Source: Hugenholtzia roseola DSM 9546 (lineage in GTDB: Bacteria; Bacteroidota; Bacteroidia; Cytophagales; Bernardetiaceae). Taken from it: a stretch of 64,000 nucleotides of DNA. The first letter of the stretch is position 1, and the number at the start of each line of letters is the position of its first letter. The stretch is from contig NZ_AUGI01000037.1 of the NCBI RefSeq assembly GCF_000422585.1, positions 18,734 through 82,733 on the forward strand, in the 5' to 3' direction. Shown in pieces: positions 45,094 to 53,646 of this stretch. The translations under genes were made by a program, and so were the position numbers. Under the pieces are notes generated by a model. It had not been told where the DNA came from, made no database searches, and saw only the letters and a program-made list of their open reading frames with translations.

Positions 45094-45999
45094 ATGACAA
45101 ATTTGAATAAATATAAAAATATAGCCTTTGTTGCTCTACTTTTTCTTTTAGTCGCTTCTTTCCTTTGGTTGCATAAAAGAGAAAAAGAATGGGAAGACTT
45201 AAAAATTTCTATGGAAAAAAATCTATATTTAAAAGATTCTCTTTTAAATATAGAAAAAGATAAAAATAAAAAACAATTAGTATTAGAAAAAGCACTTTAC
45301 TTTTTTTTAGAAGAAAAGGACAGTGCTGCGGTAACTTTGTTGAAAAATACAGAAATAGAAAGATACATTTTAGAAAAGTCTGATAGCTTTGCACAAAACA
45401 AAAAATATAAAACGGAGAAAACGAAAAAGTTATACGAAAATAACAATGAACTACAAGAAAAAATATCTCAAAAAGAAAAGCAAATTTTACTTTGGCAACA
45501 CATTTTTCAGAGCGAACTCTCTGAAAATCAGTCTTTACAATCACTTTTTAAGGCTACGCAAGCGCATAATAAAACGTTAGAAAATATTATAGATAGTCTT
45601 CAAAATGAACTTTTGACTATTCAAGAAAGTCATAAAAAAATAGAATTTATCAATGACAAAGGCGATAAAGTGTTGTATTATGGAGAGGTAAAAAATGAAA
45701 CTGCTCAAGGTTTTGGTATGGGCTTAGTCGAAGGAAAGGGGATTTATGTAGGGGAATGGGCGAACAATTTGCGGCATGGCAAGGGAAAATACATCTGGGA
45801 AAATAAGCACGTATATGAGGGAGATTTTGTAAGGGGGAAGCGTCAGGGCTTCGGCACTTACACTTTTGATACAGGACAAAAGTATGTAGGCGGCTGGTCG
45901 GAAGATTTGCGGGAAGGCGAAGGGGCTTTATATGATGAAAAAAACAAGTTATTGGTGTCAGGAATTTGGAAAAAAGACAAACTAATTTCTAAAAATTAA
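45094..45999 (+). CDS. Membrane-anchored MORN-repeat protein
   Basis: A 301-residue protein. Residues 8-25 form a membrane helix (IAFVALLFLLVASFLW), then a long charged coiled coil occupies ~30-190. The C-terminus (about 205-300) has four MORN-type units: YYGEVKNETAQGFGMG, YVGEWANNLRHGKGKY, YEGDFVRGKRQGFGTYTF and YVGGWSEDLREGEGAL. MORN repeats often mediate lipid or protein contact. The coiled coil suggests a tethered scaffold. It follows the DUF2490 gene with an 18-bp gap and converges on the phosphatase gene, two bases away. Confidence 0.8.
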   Translation: MTNLNKYKNIAFVALLFLLVASFLWLHKREKEWEDLKISMEKNLYLKDSLLNIEKDKNKKQLVLEKALYFFLEEKDSAAVTLLKNTEIERYILEKSDSFAQNKKYKTEKTKKLYENNNELQEKISQKEKQILLWQHIFQSELSENQSLQSLFKATQAHNKTLENIIDSLQNELLTIQESHKKIEFINDKGDKVLYYGEVKNETAQGFGMGLVEGKGIYVGEWANNLRHGKGKYIWENKHVYEGDFVRGKRQGFGTYTFDTGQKYVGGWSEDLREGEGALYDEKNKLLVSGIWKKDKLISKN

Positions 46000-46001
46000 C
46001 T

Positions 46002-48245
46002 TTAATGCCCAACTTTAATAGCCATCAGGGTTATATCATCACGCTGCTGTGTTTCGCCTTGGTGTGCTATCAAGGCATTTTCTATCTTCTCTTTCTGCTC
46101 GGCAAGTGGCAAATGTGCTTGTTGCGCTAAGAGATGTTCTAAGGCAAGTGTGCCAAACTTTTGTCCTTTTTCGTTTGCTTGGTCTGCAAAACCATCTGTA
46201 AATAAATATAAAATAGTTTCTTTCTTTACTAAAATTTCCTGCTTTGTAAAGGCTTTATCCTTTTTCTGCATGCCTCCAATAGATTTTTTATCCCCTGCAA
46301 GTTTTCCGATTTCACCTGTTGGATAATGCACCCAAAAAAGGTTTCTTTTTGCACCAGTAAATTCAACTAAAAATAGGTCATTTTCTTTTGCCTCTATGGT
46401 ACAAAAAGTCAAGTCCATGCCATCTGCGTTAGCTCTTTCGCTTTGTTTGAGTGCGATTTGAACTCGAAGATGTAGCGTTTCTAAAATGTGGTGCGGTTCG
46501 TAAATATGTTCTAAATTTACGATTTCATTAAGCAATGTTGCACCTATCATAGACATAAAAGCACCGGGAACGCCATGCCCAGTACAGTCTGCCACTGCGA
46601 TTAGCTTTTTTTCAATCTCTTTGGGACTAAACTCTATCGGGCTTCGGCGCGGAAAAATGCTTTTGGGCGCAGTTTGTACCTGTTGACACCAATAAAAATC
46701 GCCAGAAACAATATCTTTGGGGCGATAAATTAGGAAAAAATCGTGTAATATTTCTCTCATTTTTTCGCTCGTAGGAAGAATCGCCTGCTGTATGGTTTCG
46801 GCATAGCGCAAACTGTCTGTAATTTGGCGGTATTGATTTTGAAGGGTGCTTTTTTGATAGGAAATTTCGTCTTTTTGTTGCTCAATTTGCTGCTGCTGTT
46901 GTAGGAGGGCTTGATTAGATTGTTGCAGTGCTAAGGTTCTTTCTTCTACTTTTTGTTCTAATTCTTGATTTTGTCTTTCTACTAAAATTTGCTTTTCTTT
47001 TTCTTGCTTTAAAAGTGCCAAGCGGCTATTCCTCACTCTTTCGGCTAAACTATATGAAAAGATAGCTAATTTAATCGTAATTCCTATCAAAACTAAAATG
47101 TCTAAATATTTCACATTTTTGATAAGTGCCAATACTTCCAGAGAATACAAGGTAAAGCTAATAACAAAAATAAAGTTTGCGATAATAAAATACTTTGCAA
47201 TTTTATAACCGCGCATATAGCAAACAATGGCAGCAATTAGAATCGTTAGCAGGGATATAGGCAGGGCAATCATATTGAGAATCATACCAATATTCCAGAA
47301 GCGAAGTATGAAAAGTAAAGCAATAAGCAAACTAATACCTTGCAAGGCTTTGATAATTTGATGCCAAAGTGGTACAAATATTTGCGTTTGTAGATAATGT
47401 TTTCCAAAAAGTAAGAAGCAAAATAGCGTACCTGCGCCGCTTATCAACCAAATACCTAAATCGATGCGAGGATAGTTGTACAAAATAAATTCTAATATAT
47501 AACCGCTATTACTAAATAAATATAAAAATATGAAAAAGTTGTAAAGAAGGTAATATAAATGGTCTTTTTCTCGTAATGTTACATAAACGATTAAGTTATA
47601 GAGTAGCATCATAAGCATTGCTCCGTAAAGAAAGTTTTTGTAGCTTCTTTGTCTATAAAATTGGTTTCTAAACCCTTCATCTGTATAACCTTTAAACCAT
47701 CTTTTTAAAGAATATCGCACATCTTGGGCTGAAAGTTCAGTTTGGCTGTGCAGTTTTAGATAAATAACCTGCGTTTTGTGAGCGTTGATGGTGAATTTTA
47801 GAAAAGGACTGCTACCTATTTTGACCTCTCTTTCTGAAAGTGGGGTGAGCGACCCTACTTTTTTTTCTTGAAAGTTGCCCGAAGGGAGCAACAAATAAGC
47901 CGTAACTTCATCTATAAAACCAATACTTATATAAAAATCTTGACTTTCTTCCAGAGGATTATACAAAATAAGTTTTAGCCAATGAACTGTTTTGTTTCGG
48001 TCTATTTCTTTAAATAATAAAGGCTTAAAGTTCTTTTTTGAAACCTCATGTATGTAATAATCCTGTTCCGAATCGGAAACTTGATAAAGATAAGGCGCAA
48101 GTTCGTAGGCTTCTTGCTGTGGGAGTAGCCGCAAAATAGGAGGCTCTTTTGCCAAAAGAGGCGAAAAAGTTAGGAAATAAAACAATATTAAAAAAAATAA
48201 ATGAAAAAATAGCAACTTATTTTGTAATATTTTATTTTCTTTCAT
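46002..48245 (-). CDS. 7TM-DISM receptor with SpoIIE-type phosphatase
   Basis: A 747-residue signalling protein. Residues 1-32 are a signal/anchor; ~35-185 form a 7TMR-DISMED2-like sensor; ~205-410 hold seven membrane helices; ~415-500 is a coiled coil (LLKQEKEKQILVERQNQELE); ~515-745 is a PP2C/SpoIIE serine phosphatase with VSGDFYWCQQV, IAVADCTGHGVPGAFMSMIG, LYLFTDGFADQANEKGQKFG and QRDDITLMAIKVG (metal-binding aspartates). Such proteins often dephosphorylate anti-anti-sigma factors, but none is nearby. A separate single-domain receiver at 52752-53165 is a possible pathway mate. The stop is two bases from the MORN stop. Confidence 0.88.
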   Translation of the reverse strand: MKENKILQNKLLFFHLFFLILFYFLTFSPLLAKEPPILRLLPQQEAYELAPYLYQVSDSEQDYYIHEVSKKNFKPLLFKEIDRNKTVHWLKLILYNPLEESQDFYISIGFIDEVTAYLLLPSGNFQEKKVGSLTPLSEREVKIGSSPFLKFTINAHKTQVIYLKLHSQTELSAQDVRYSLKRWFKGYTDEGFRNQFYRQRSYKNFLYGAMLMMLLYNLIVYVTLREKDHLYYLLYNFFIFLYLFSNSGYILEFILYNYPRIDLGIWLISGAGTLFCFLLFGKHYLQTQIFVPLWHQIIKALQGISLLIALLFILRFWNIGMILNMIALPISLLTILIAAIVCYMRGYKIAKYFIIANFIFVISFTLYSLEVLALIKNVKYLDILVLIGITIKLAIFSYSLAERVRNSRLALLKQEKEKQILVERQNQELEQKVEERTLALQQSNQALLQQQQQIEQQKDEISYQKSTLQNQYRQITDSLRYAETIQQAILPTSEKMREILHDFFLIYRPKDIVSGDFYWCQQVQTAPKSIFPRRSPIEFSPKEIEKKLIAVADCTGHGVPGAFMSMIGATLLNEIVNLEHIYEPHHILETLHLRVQIALKQSERANADGMDLTFCTIEAKENDLFLVEFTGAKRNLFWVHYPTGEIGKLAGDKKSIGGMQKKDKAFTKQEILVKKETILYLFTDGFADQANEKGQKFGTLALEHLLAQQAHLPLAEQKEKIENALIAHQGETQQRDDITLMAIKVGH

Positions 48246-48388
48246 AGTTTTTATTTGTATAAAATAGGATAGAGGAAAAGAGAACTTTGCAGTCTGAAAG
48301 GAAAAAACCGCTCTCCTTTCCCAAATTTAAGAAAAATTTTGATAGTAGCCCCCTATTTTTTACCGTCCTTTTTGCCTTTGGCTTGAAT

Positions 48389-49156
48389 TTATATTTTTTT
48401 GTTGATGATTGTGGATTTTGCTTGGTCGGTGGGTAATACCAAAAGGTCTGCAATATTGACATGGGCAGGGCGCGTGAGTATAAAAAATGCAATTTCGGCG
48501 ATGTCCTCTGCTTGCAAGGGGCTGTAATTTTGATAGACCTGTGCGGCGCGTGCCTCGTCGCCTTTGAATCTTACCAGCGAAAACTCGGTTTCGACTAATC
48601 CCGGTTTGATTTCTGAAACTCTAATTCCTTCTTTTAATAAATCAATTCGCAAAGCCTCGCTCAAAGCTGCTACTGCGCGTTTGGAGGCGCAATATACATT
48701 TCCATTTGGATAGACTTCTATGCCTGCTATTGAGCCGATATTTAAGATGTGTTTGTGTGTTTGTAACTTCATAAAAGGCAATATTTCCTTTGTTACATAT
48801 AAAATTCCTTTTATATTTATATCAATCATAGCTTCCCAATCATCGAGAGAGCCATCTTGAAAAGGCGCAAGTCCGTGTGCATTTCCTGCATTATTGACTA
48901 AAATATTGATATTTTTCCAACTATCAGGTAGGGTGGCTATCGCTGCTTTTACTGCCTGCTTTTGGCTGACATCAAAATTTAAGGTATAAATTTGTGTTTT
49001 TTCACTTAACTCTTTTTTCATTAAATCAAGCCTATCTTGTCTTCTTCCTGTGAGAATAAGGCGCATTTGGGCTTCTGCAAAAAGTTCGGCAATGGCTCTG
49101 CCAATACCAGAGGTAGCCCCTGTAATAAAAGCTGTTAGGTGCGAATAGGATTTCAT
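48389..49156 (-). CDS. Short-chain dehydrogenase/reductase
   Basis: A 255-residue SDR of the classical type: cofactor motif TGATSGIGRA (residues 11-20), arginine-containing TGRRQDRLD suggesting NADP preference, NNAGNAHG near residue 88, active-site S in NIGSIAG near residue 144, YCASK near residue 157 (Tyr and Lys), and RVSEIKPGLVETEFS. It resembles the YdfG-like serine or 3-hydroxy acid dehydrogenases. The ATG at 49156 follows a TAACTTTG-like box at 49224-49231 (minus). The substrate is not predictable from sequence alone. Confidence 0.9.
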   Translation of the reverse strand: MKSYSHLTAFITGATSGIGRAIAELFAEAQMRLILTGRRQDRLDLMKKELSEKTQIYTLNFDVSQKQAVKAAIATLPDSWKNINILVNNAGNAHGLAPFQDGSLDDWEAMIDINIKGILYVTKEILPFMKLQTHKHILNIGSIAGIEVYPNGNVYCASKRAVAALSEALRIDLLKEGIRVSEIKPGLVETEFSLVRFKGDEARAAQVYQNYSPLQAEDIAEIAFFILTRPAHVNIADLLVLPTDQAKSTIINKKI

Positions 49157-49223
49157 TTTGTTTTTTTGTTAGAAAATAAAGTAAATAAATTTAGAAAAAG
49201 CACAACCGCAAAAGGCTTCGCGA

Positions 49224-49231
49224 CAAAGTTA
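49224..49231 (-). promoter_or_regulatory. Possible -7 box of SDR gene
   Basis: Minus strand reads TAACTTTG, fitting TAnnTTTG, 68 bp upstream of the SDR ATG. Confidence 0.35.
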
Positions 49232-49265
49232 GGACAAAGTTCGCGCTTTTCCCCGTTTTTTTTCG

Positions 49266-49273
49266 TATTTTTG
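49266..49273 (+). promoter_or_regulatory. Possible -7 box upstream of the 45-residue membrane protein gene
   Basis: TATTTTTG lies 80 bp upstream of the ATG at 49353, in the intergenic region with the divergent SDR gene. Confidence 0.35.
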
Positions 49274-49352
49274 CCTCTGTAAAAACAAGCCCCTTGCTTT
49301 TTTTGTTTAGAAGGCAGCAGTCTAATTCATTTTACCTTTAAAACTTACCTAT

Positions 49353-49490
49353 ATGAGCAGCAAAACCATGTTGGTGCTTTTCGTGCTTTCTGCAAGTACT
49401 CTTTTCCCTATCGTTGGCTACTACTTAGATTATCGCACTGCCAAGCGCAAACGCAAAATCGTGGAAAGTGCAGAATCGGAAAAAAATTAG
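49353..49490 (+). CDS. 45-residue small membrane protein
   Basis: A short frame (ATG 49353, TAG 49488-49490). The product has one hydrophobic helix (about residues 6-25: MLVLFVLSASTLFPIVGYYL), a basic stretch YRTAKRKRKIVE giving a cytoplasmic tail by the positive-inside rule, and a polar, acidic end. Such proteins are typical partners of membrane complexes, but the family is unknown to me. A TATTTTTG box is upstream. The next gene (AcpH-like) starts 29 bp after the stop on the same strand, so they may share a transcript. Short length lowers certainty. Confidence 0.6.
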   Translation: MSSKTMLVLFVLSASTLFPIVGYYLDYRTAKRKRKIVESAESEKN

Positions 49491-49519
49491 CTCTTTTATT
49501 TTTTACTAAACTTTATAGC

Positions 49520-50134
49520 ATGAACTTTTTAGCGCATTTCTTCTTATCTCAAAAAGACGAAGATTGGCTTATTGGCAATTTTATGGGCGATTTTGTCAAA
49601 AATAAGGAACTTTCGCTGTATTCTTTGCGAATTAGGCAAGGCGTTTTTTTGCATAGGCAAATAGATGCCTTTACAGACGCGCACCAAAGTACGAAGGCGG
49701 CAACTAAGATTTTACATCAACGATTTGGCAAATATTCACCCGTTTTAATAGATGTTTTTTACGACCATTTTTTGGCAATAAACTTTGAAAAATATACAAA
49801 ACAAAGCCTGCCCGATTTTTCTGCTGAAACCTATGAAATCTTACATAGAAAAAAAGAGCTATTGCCGCCTTTGTTACAAAACATAACGGCTCGCATGCAG
49901 TCGCAAGATTGGCTTACACACTATGGGACGGAATTTGGCATGCAGAAGTCGTTGGAAAATTTGAACCGCCGAGCGCAACATGCCAATCATTTAGAAACGG
50001 CTCTTTCTACACTGTATCAAAATTTTGAAACATTAGAGCAGCATTTTTTAGATTTTTTTCCTGATATATTGCACTTTATTCAGAAGGGGGAATGGCAGCA
50101 GGGTACGCTTTGGGAAGGAGAATCCGAAAAGTAG
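49520..50134 (+). CDS. ACP phosphodiesterase (AcpH/DUF479) family protein
   Basis: A 204-residue protein of the AcpH group, which removes the 4'-phosphopantetheine arm from acyl carrier protein. The starting MNFLAHFFLSQKDEDWLIG and GNFMGDFVKN, then RQGVFLHRQIDAFTDAH (metal-binding His and Asp pattern of the HD-like fold) and YDHFLAINFEKY are hallmarks. Activity in this clade has not been shown to my knowledge. The last 59 bp overlap the 3' end of the histidine kinase gene on the opposite strand. Confidence 0.85.
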   Translation: MNFLAHFFLSQKDEDWLIGNFMGDFVKNKELSLYSLRIRQGVFLHRQIDAFTDAHQSTKAATKILHQRFGKYSPVLIDVFYDHFLAINFEKYTKQSLPDFSAETYEILHRKKELLPPLLQNITARMQSQDWLTHYGTEFGMQKSLENLNRRAQHANHLETALSTLYQNFETLEQHFLDFFPDILHFIQKGEWQQGTLWEGESEK

Positions 50135-51281
50135 TTCCTACATTTATTTCTGATTTTTGTACAAATATTTTTCCATGATGGTATTCTTCTATGATTCTCT
50201 TTGCTAATGCCAAGCCCAAACCCCAACCTCTTTTTTTGGTGGTATAGCCTGCACGAAATACCGTTTGTAGATTTGCCTTCGGGATTCCTTTGCCTGTGTC
50301 GCTGATGTCGATTTGGATAAAGTTTTCATTTTTATTCAAGTCTAAATAAATATGAATTTCACCTTTTCCGCTTTTAATGGCATCTACGGCATTTTTACAC
50401 AAATTTTCGATGACCCACTCGAAAAGAGAACGCCCTATGGGTGCATACAAAGATTCGGTTTTGGTAGAGTGAATGTAGATTTTAATTTTAGAAGAAATCC
50501 TTTTTCTTAAATAGTCTATAATATTTTCTATAACTTCTGGCAAATATTCTACCTTAGCATCAGGCAGAGAACCAATATTTGAGAAACGCTGCGTAACAAT
50601 TTCAAGCCTTTTGACATCTTTTTCCATTTCTTCTAAAATAGAACCCTCTATCTGTTCATCTACTTTTAGATATTCGAGCCAAGCGATAAGGGAAGAAAGC
50701 GGCGTACCTAATTGATGGGCGGTTTCTTTGGCAAGTCCTACCCAAAGTTTATCTTGTTCGGCTTTTCGCAAATACATAAGGGTTAGATACATAAATAAAA
50801 AAAAGGCAGCAATAATAGAAAGTTGAACGTAAGGAAAATATTTGAGTTGTGTAAGTAAAATAGAATTTTCGTAAAAAACAAATAGTTTCCAATCTTCACT
50901 AATTGAAACTTCTATGGGTGCATGCGCGGCTTTCATGCGACTAAGGTGCGCCCGCAGTTGTGCCTCTTTTTCTTTTTCGCTAAGGTGAGGCGCGAAGGAA
51001 ATGTTTTTCCAAATGGTAGGATTTTCGTTTTCATCTGCCACAATCATAGGAATGGAAATATTGCCTTCTAAAATATGATTGACTAAAAAATTTAAACTTA
51101 AACTATCTTCGGTCTGACTGGCTAATTCTTGCGCTTTGGCTACTAAATCTATTTGTTCCTGCTCGCGCTCGGCTAACTTTTCCACTAAAAAATTAGTGTA
51201 AAAAAGAGAAACAGAGGCGATAAAAAAGGCAATAATGATAAGGATAATTTTTAGATGAAAGCGATTCTGGTATAAATTCAT
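50076..51281 (-). CDS. Sensor histidine kinase, orphan
   Basis: A 401-residue membrane kinase. Membrane helices at ~9-31 and ~150-171 flank a ~115-residue extracytoplasmic sensor. The dimerisation box AKETAHQLGTPLSSLIAWLEYL has the phospho-acceptor H189. The ATPase domain shows N box ENLCKNAVDAI, G1 DISDTGKGIP, and G2 KRGWGLGLALAKRI. No response regulator is next to it; the single receiver at 52752-53165 is 1.5 kb away and lies beyond other genes. The stop overlaps the AcpH-like gene end by 59 bp (antisense). The signal it senses is unknown. Confidence 0.9.
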   Translation of the reverse strand: MNLYQNRFHLKIILIIIAFFIASVSLFYTNFLVEKLAEREQEQIDLVAKAQELASQTEDSLSLNFLVNHILEGNISIPMIVADENENPTIWKNISFAPHLSEKEKEAQLRAHLSRMKAAHAPIEVSISEDWKLFVFYENSILLTQLKYFPYVQLSIIAAFFLFMYLTLMYLRKAEQDKLWVGLAKETAHQLGTPLSSLIAWLEYLKVDEQIEGSILEEMEKDVKRLEIVTQRFSNIGSLPDAKVEYLPEVIENIIDYLRKRISSKIKIYIHSTKTESLYAPIGRSLFEWVIENLCKNAVDAIKSGKGEIHIYLDLNKNENFIQIDISDTGKGIPKANLQTVFRAGYTTKKRGWGLGLALAKRIIEEYHHGKIFVQKSEINVGTTFRILLPKAYPAAIPPSE

Positions 51282-51518
51282 AACAAGAGAAAAGAAAGTG
51301 AAAATGACAGTCGGGGGCTAACTTTTTGCGTTTTTCTGCGTTTTTAGAAAGGGTAAGGGTGAAATTTCGGACGTATTTGGCAAAAATATGCAATCTTTGT
51401 CCTGTATCTTGGCGCATAGTTTCTATGCCACAATTTCTACCCCATAATTTCTACCCTGTAATTTCTACTCAAAGATAAGCGAAAAAAAATCAAACTCCTT
51501 TAAAATAAGCATCTACAC

Positions 51519-51860
51519 ATGGATTGGGCAACGTCTTTTTTTCTGGTTAGTTTATCTTACTTGCTCTATAAAGCAGCCTTTCGCCTTGTGAAATGGCAGG
51601 GGCAGCGTTCGGAAAGTTGGTTTTTGAAAGAGAAAATAAAGTTATTGGAAAGACGCATAGAAAACTTGGAAACTTTGAGTCTGGGTGAAAGTCTTTCAGA
51701 TTGGTATCAGGCAGAGCAGGCAGATTTATATCGCGAATTGAGCCAACTCGAAGGCAAGAAAGACAAAAAAGCCTTAGCAGAATGGGAAATGCGACAAAAG
51801 GAAATTCGACAAGATAAGATTAGGAAAAAAATCAAAAAGATTGTGAAAAAGAAAGACTAA
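51519..51860 (+). CDS. Small coiled-coil membrane protein (hypothetical)
   Basis: A 113-residue product. Residues ~3-20 could be a membrane segment (MDWATSFFLVSLSYLLYKAAF); the rest is a charged coiled coil (LKEKIKLLERRIENLETL...) ending in a lysine-rich tail IRKKIKKIVKKKD. I do not recognise a family. Similar proteins of this layout occur in cell-envelope assembly, but that is only suggestive. It converges on adk. The ATG at 51519 is the sole plausible start. Confidence 0.55.
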   Translation: MDWATSFFLVSLSYLLYKAAFRLVKWQGQRSESWFLKEKIKLLERRIENLETLSLGESLSDWYQAEQADLYRELSQLEGKKDKKALAEWEMRQKEIRQDKIRKKIKKIVKKKD

Positions 51861-51995
51861 CTAATTCTATCTCTCCGTCTTGCCTCATTTAGGGCAACCG
51901 CAGGGGCTGCCCCAACTGAATTTAGGCACTGAATTTAGGCTTAAATGGCATTAAATTAGACTACAAAATGAAAGCGAATTGATTTTTTAATCGCA

Positions 51996-52580
51996 TCAAC
52001 TCTTTGCGGCAGCCTTGTCGATGGCAGTCTTGAGCTTTTGGGTAATTTCTTCAATTTCACCTATGCCATTGATGCGTTCAAGTTTGCCTTGCTTTTCGTA
52101 GTGCGTCGCCACGATTTCTGTTTCGTTGCGATAAACTTGTACGCGCCTCTTGACTAATTCCTCGTTTTGGTCGTCGATGCGTCCAGAGGTTTTGCCTCTT
52201 TCTAAGATGCGTTTGGTCAGTTCGCCCTCTTCTACTTCGAGAGAAAGCAAGCAGGCGATTTTCTGTCCGTGCGCTTGCAAGAGTTCGTCTAAGGCTTGTG
52301 CCTGTGCTAAGGTGCGCGGAAAGCCGTCGAAGATAATCCCTTTGGCGTGCGTCTGCGCTTTGAGTTTAGATTCTATCATGCCAATCACAACGGCATCGGG
52401 AACGAGTGCGCCTTTTTGCATGTAGTCTTGGGCTTGCTTGCCTAAGGCTGTGCCAGCTGCCATTTCCGAGCGCAAGAGGTCGCCTGTCGAGATGTGTTCG
52501 AGCTGATAATGTTCTACAAGTTTTTGGCTCTGTGTGCCTTTGCCTGCCCCCGGAGGACCAAATAAAATGATATTGAGCAT
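51996..52580 (-). CDS. adk: Adenylate kinase
   Basis: Equilibrates AMP, ATP and ADP. The 194-residue chain has the P loop LFGPPGAGKGTQ (residues 6-17), AMP-binding STGDLLRSEM and FDGFPRTLAQAQAL, and a short LID (ERGKTSGRIDDQNE), so it is the short, zinc-free form. Length fits short bacterial adenylate kinases. The ATG at 52580 is preceded by a TATATTTG box on the minus strand at 52682-52675. It is monocistronic: the upstream receiver gene ends 170 bp away. Confidence 0.96.
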   Translation of the reverse strand: MLNIILFGPPGAGKGTQSQKLVEHYQLEHISTGDLLRSEMAAGTALGKQAQDYMQKGALVPDAVVIGMIESKLKAQTHAKGIIFDGFPRTLAQAQALDELLQAHGQKIACLLSLEVEEGELTKRILERGKTSGRIDDQNEELVKRRVQVYRNETEIVATHYEKQGKLERINGIGEIEEITQKLKTAIDKAAAKS

Positions 52581-52674
52581 TATGAGAAGTGTTTAAACGG
52601 AAAAGATAAGCGTTTGCCTTTTGTTATTCAATAAGGACTTTGTAGAACAAAGTAAAACAAAATAGGCTTAAGCT

Positions 52675-52682
52675 CAAATATA
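52675..52682 (-). promoter_or_regulatory. Possible -7 box of adk
   Basis: Minus strand reads TATATTTG, fitting TAnnTTTG, ~95 bp upstream of the adk ATG. Confidence 0.35.
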
Positions 52683-52751
52683 AGGATTGGAAAGACAAAA
52701 AGGCTCTCTTTTTTCGAAAAAGAAAGAGGAAGCCGCAAAATTAAGATAGTT

Positions 52752-53165
52752 TTACACATCAAGTTTTTGTAAAACGTCTTTTGAAAGCGGTTTATTGATA
52801 TATTCTTTGACAAAGTCATACTTTTTGGAGCGCGTCATATCTTTGGGATTGATAGACGAGGTAAGCATCACGATACGACAGTGCTGTTGTGTCTGGGGGA
52901 GTAGGGTTGCGAATTGGTCTAAGAACTGCAAGCCGTCCATCAGTGGCATGTCGATGTCTAAGAAGATAACATCGGGAAGAATTTTGCTGGGTACATCTTT
53001 GGCAATTTTTTCCAAATTTCGGAGGGCTTCGATGGCACTTTTCGCCCCTGAATGTACGTAAATTACATCACAGATATTGGCTGACTGAATCATCTTCTGG
53101 TTGATGAGATTGTCTATCTCGCTGTCATCTACGAGCATTACGGCATAGTATTTCTTTGCTGCCAT
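52752..53165 (-). CDS. Single-domain response regulator (CheY-like)
   Basis: A 137-residue receiver with no output domain. Conserved acidic residues D13/D14 (MLVDDSEIDN), phospho-acceptor D70 (VIFLDIDMPLMDGLQFL), a Thr/Ser switch (MLTSSINPKDM) and the lysine in EYINKPLSKD are all present. Bacteroidota have many such stand-alone receivers, which pass phosphate to or from histidine kinases or modulate other proteins. The nearest kinase gene ends 1.5 kb away. No promoter consensus was seen upstream. Confidence 0.9.
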   Translation of the reverse strand: MAAKKYYAVMLVDDSEIDNLINQKMIQSANICDVIYVHSGAKSAIEALRNLEKIAKDVPSKILPDVIFLDIDMPLMDGLQFLDQFATLLPQTQQHCRIVMLTSSINPKDMTRSKKYDFVKEYINKPLSKDVLQKLDV

Positions 53166-53646
53166 TCTTTTTGGTGGAGGTTGAATACAAAAAATTATTA
53201 CAAATCAAGTCTAAGATAGATAAAAATAGGATACACGCCAAATATTTTTTCGTCTTTTTTTAGGTTTTTTAGGTAGTGTCCAATTTTAGAAGGATTGCTC
53301 AATATTTAAAAACTGTTAAGGGGTTGTTTCTAAAAGAGTTAGGGCTATGTTGGCAGCCAAATAAAAAAATGGTGGTAGAGATTTAAAGGGTCGTAATAAG
53401 TCAGTCTATCTCTTTTTTTGTCTATTCGTTTTTATTTGCGCTCAACTGCATTTTATCCTCAAAATCGCGCAGTTAGGGTATGATTTTGGTACATTCATCA
53501 AAAAAACGCGCTATAGATTTTCTTTTTCTTCCTTATAGCCGTATCTTTGTAGTGGTATGGGCATGAAGCGTGCCTACAAAAGACAAAATAATTGATGTAA
53601 CACCATTTTTTATCGGGCTTCCGACAACTAATAACACCTCTATTAT
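53166..53646. other. Intergenic region between divergent receiver and T9SS-cargo genes
   Basis: The ~480 bp contain no gene. A TATCTTTG box at 53542-53549 points to the cargo gene ~100 bp downstream. Otherwise nothing was recognised. Confidence 0.55.
53542..53549 (+). promoter_or_regulatory. -7 box of the second T9SS-cargo gene
   Basis: TATCTTTG matches TAnnTTTG and lies 97 bp before the ATG at 53647. Confidence 0.5.
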
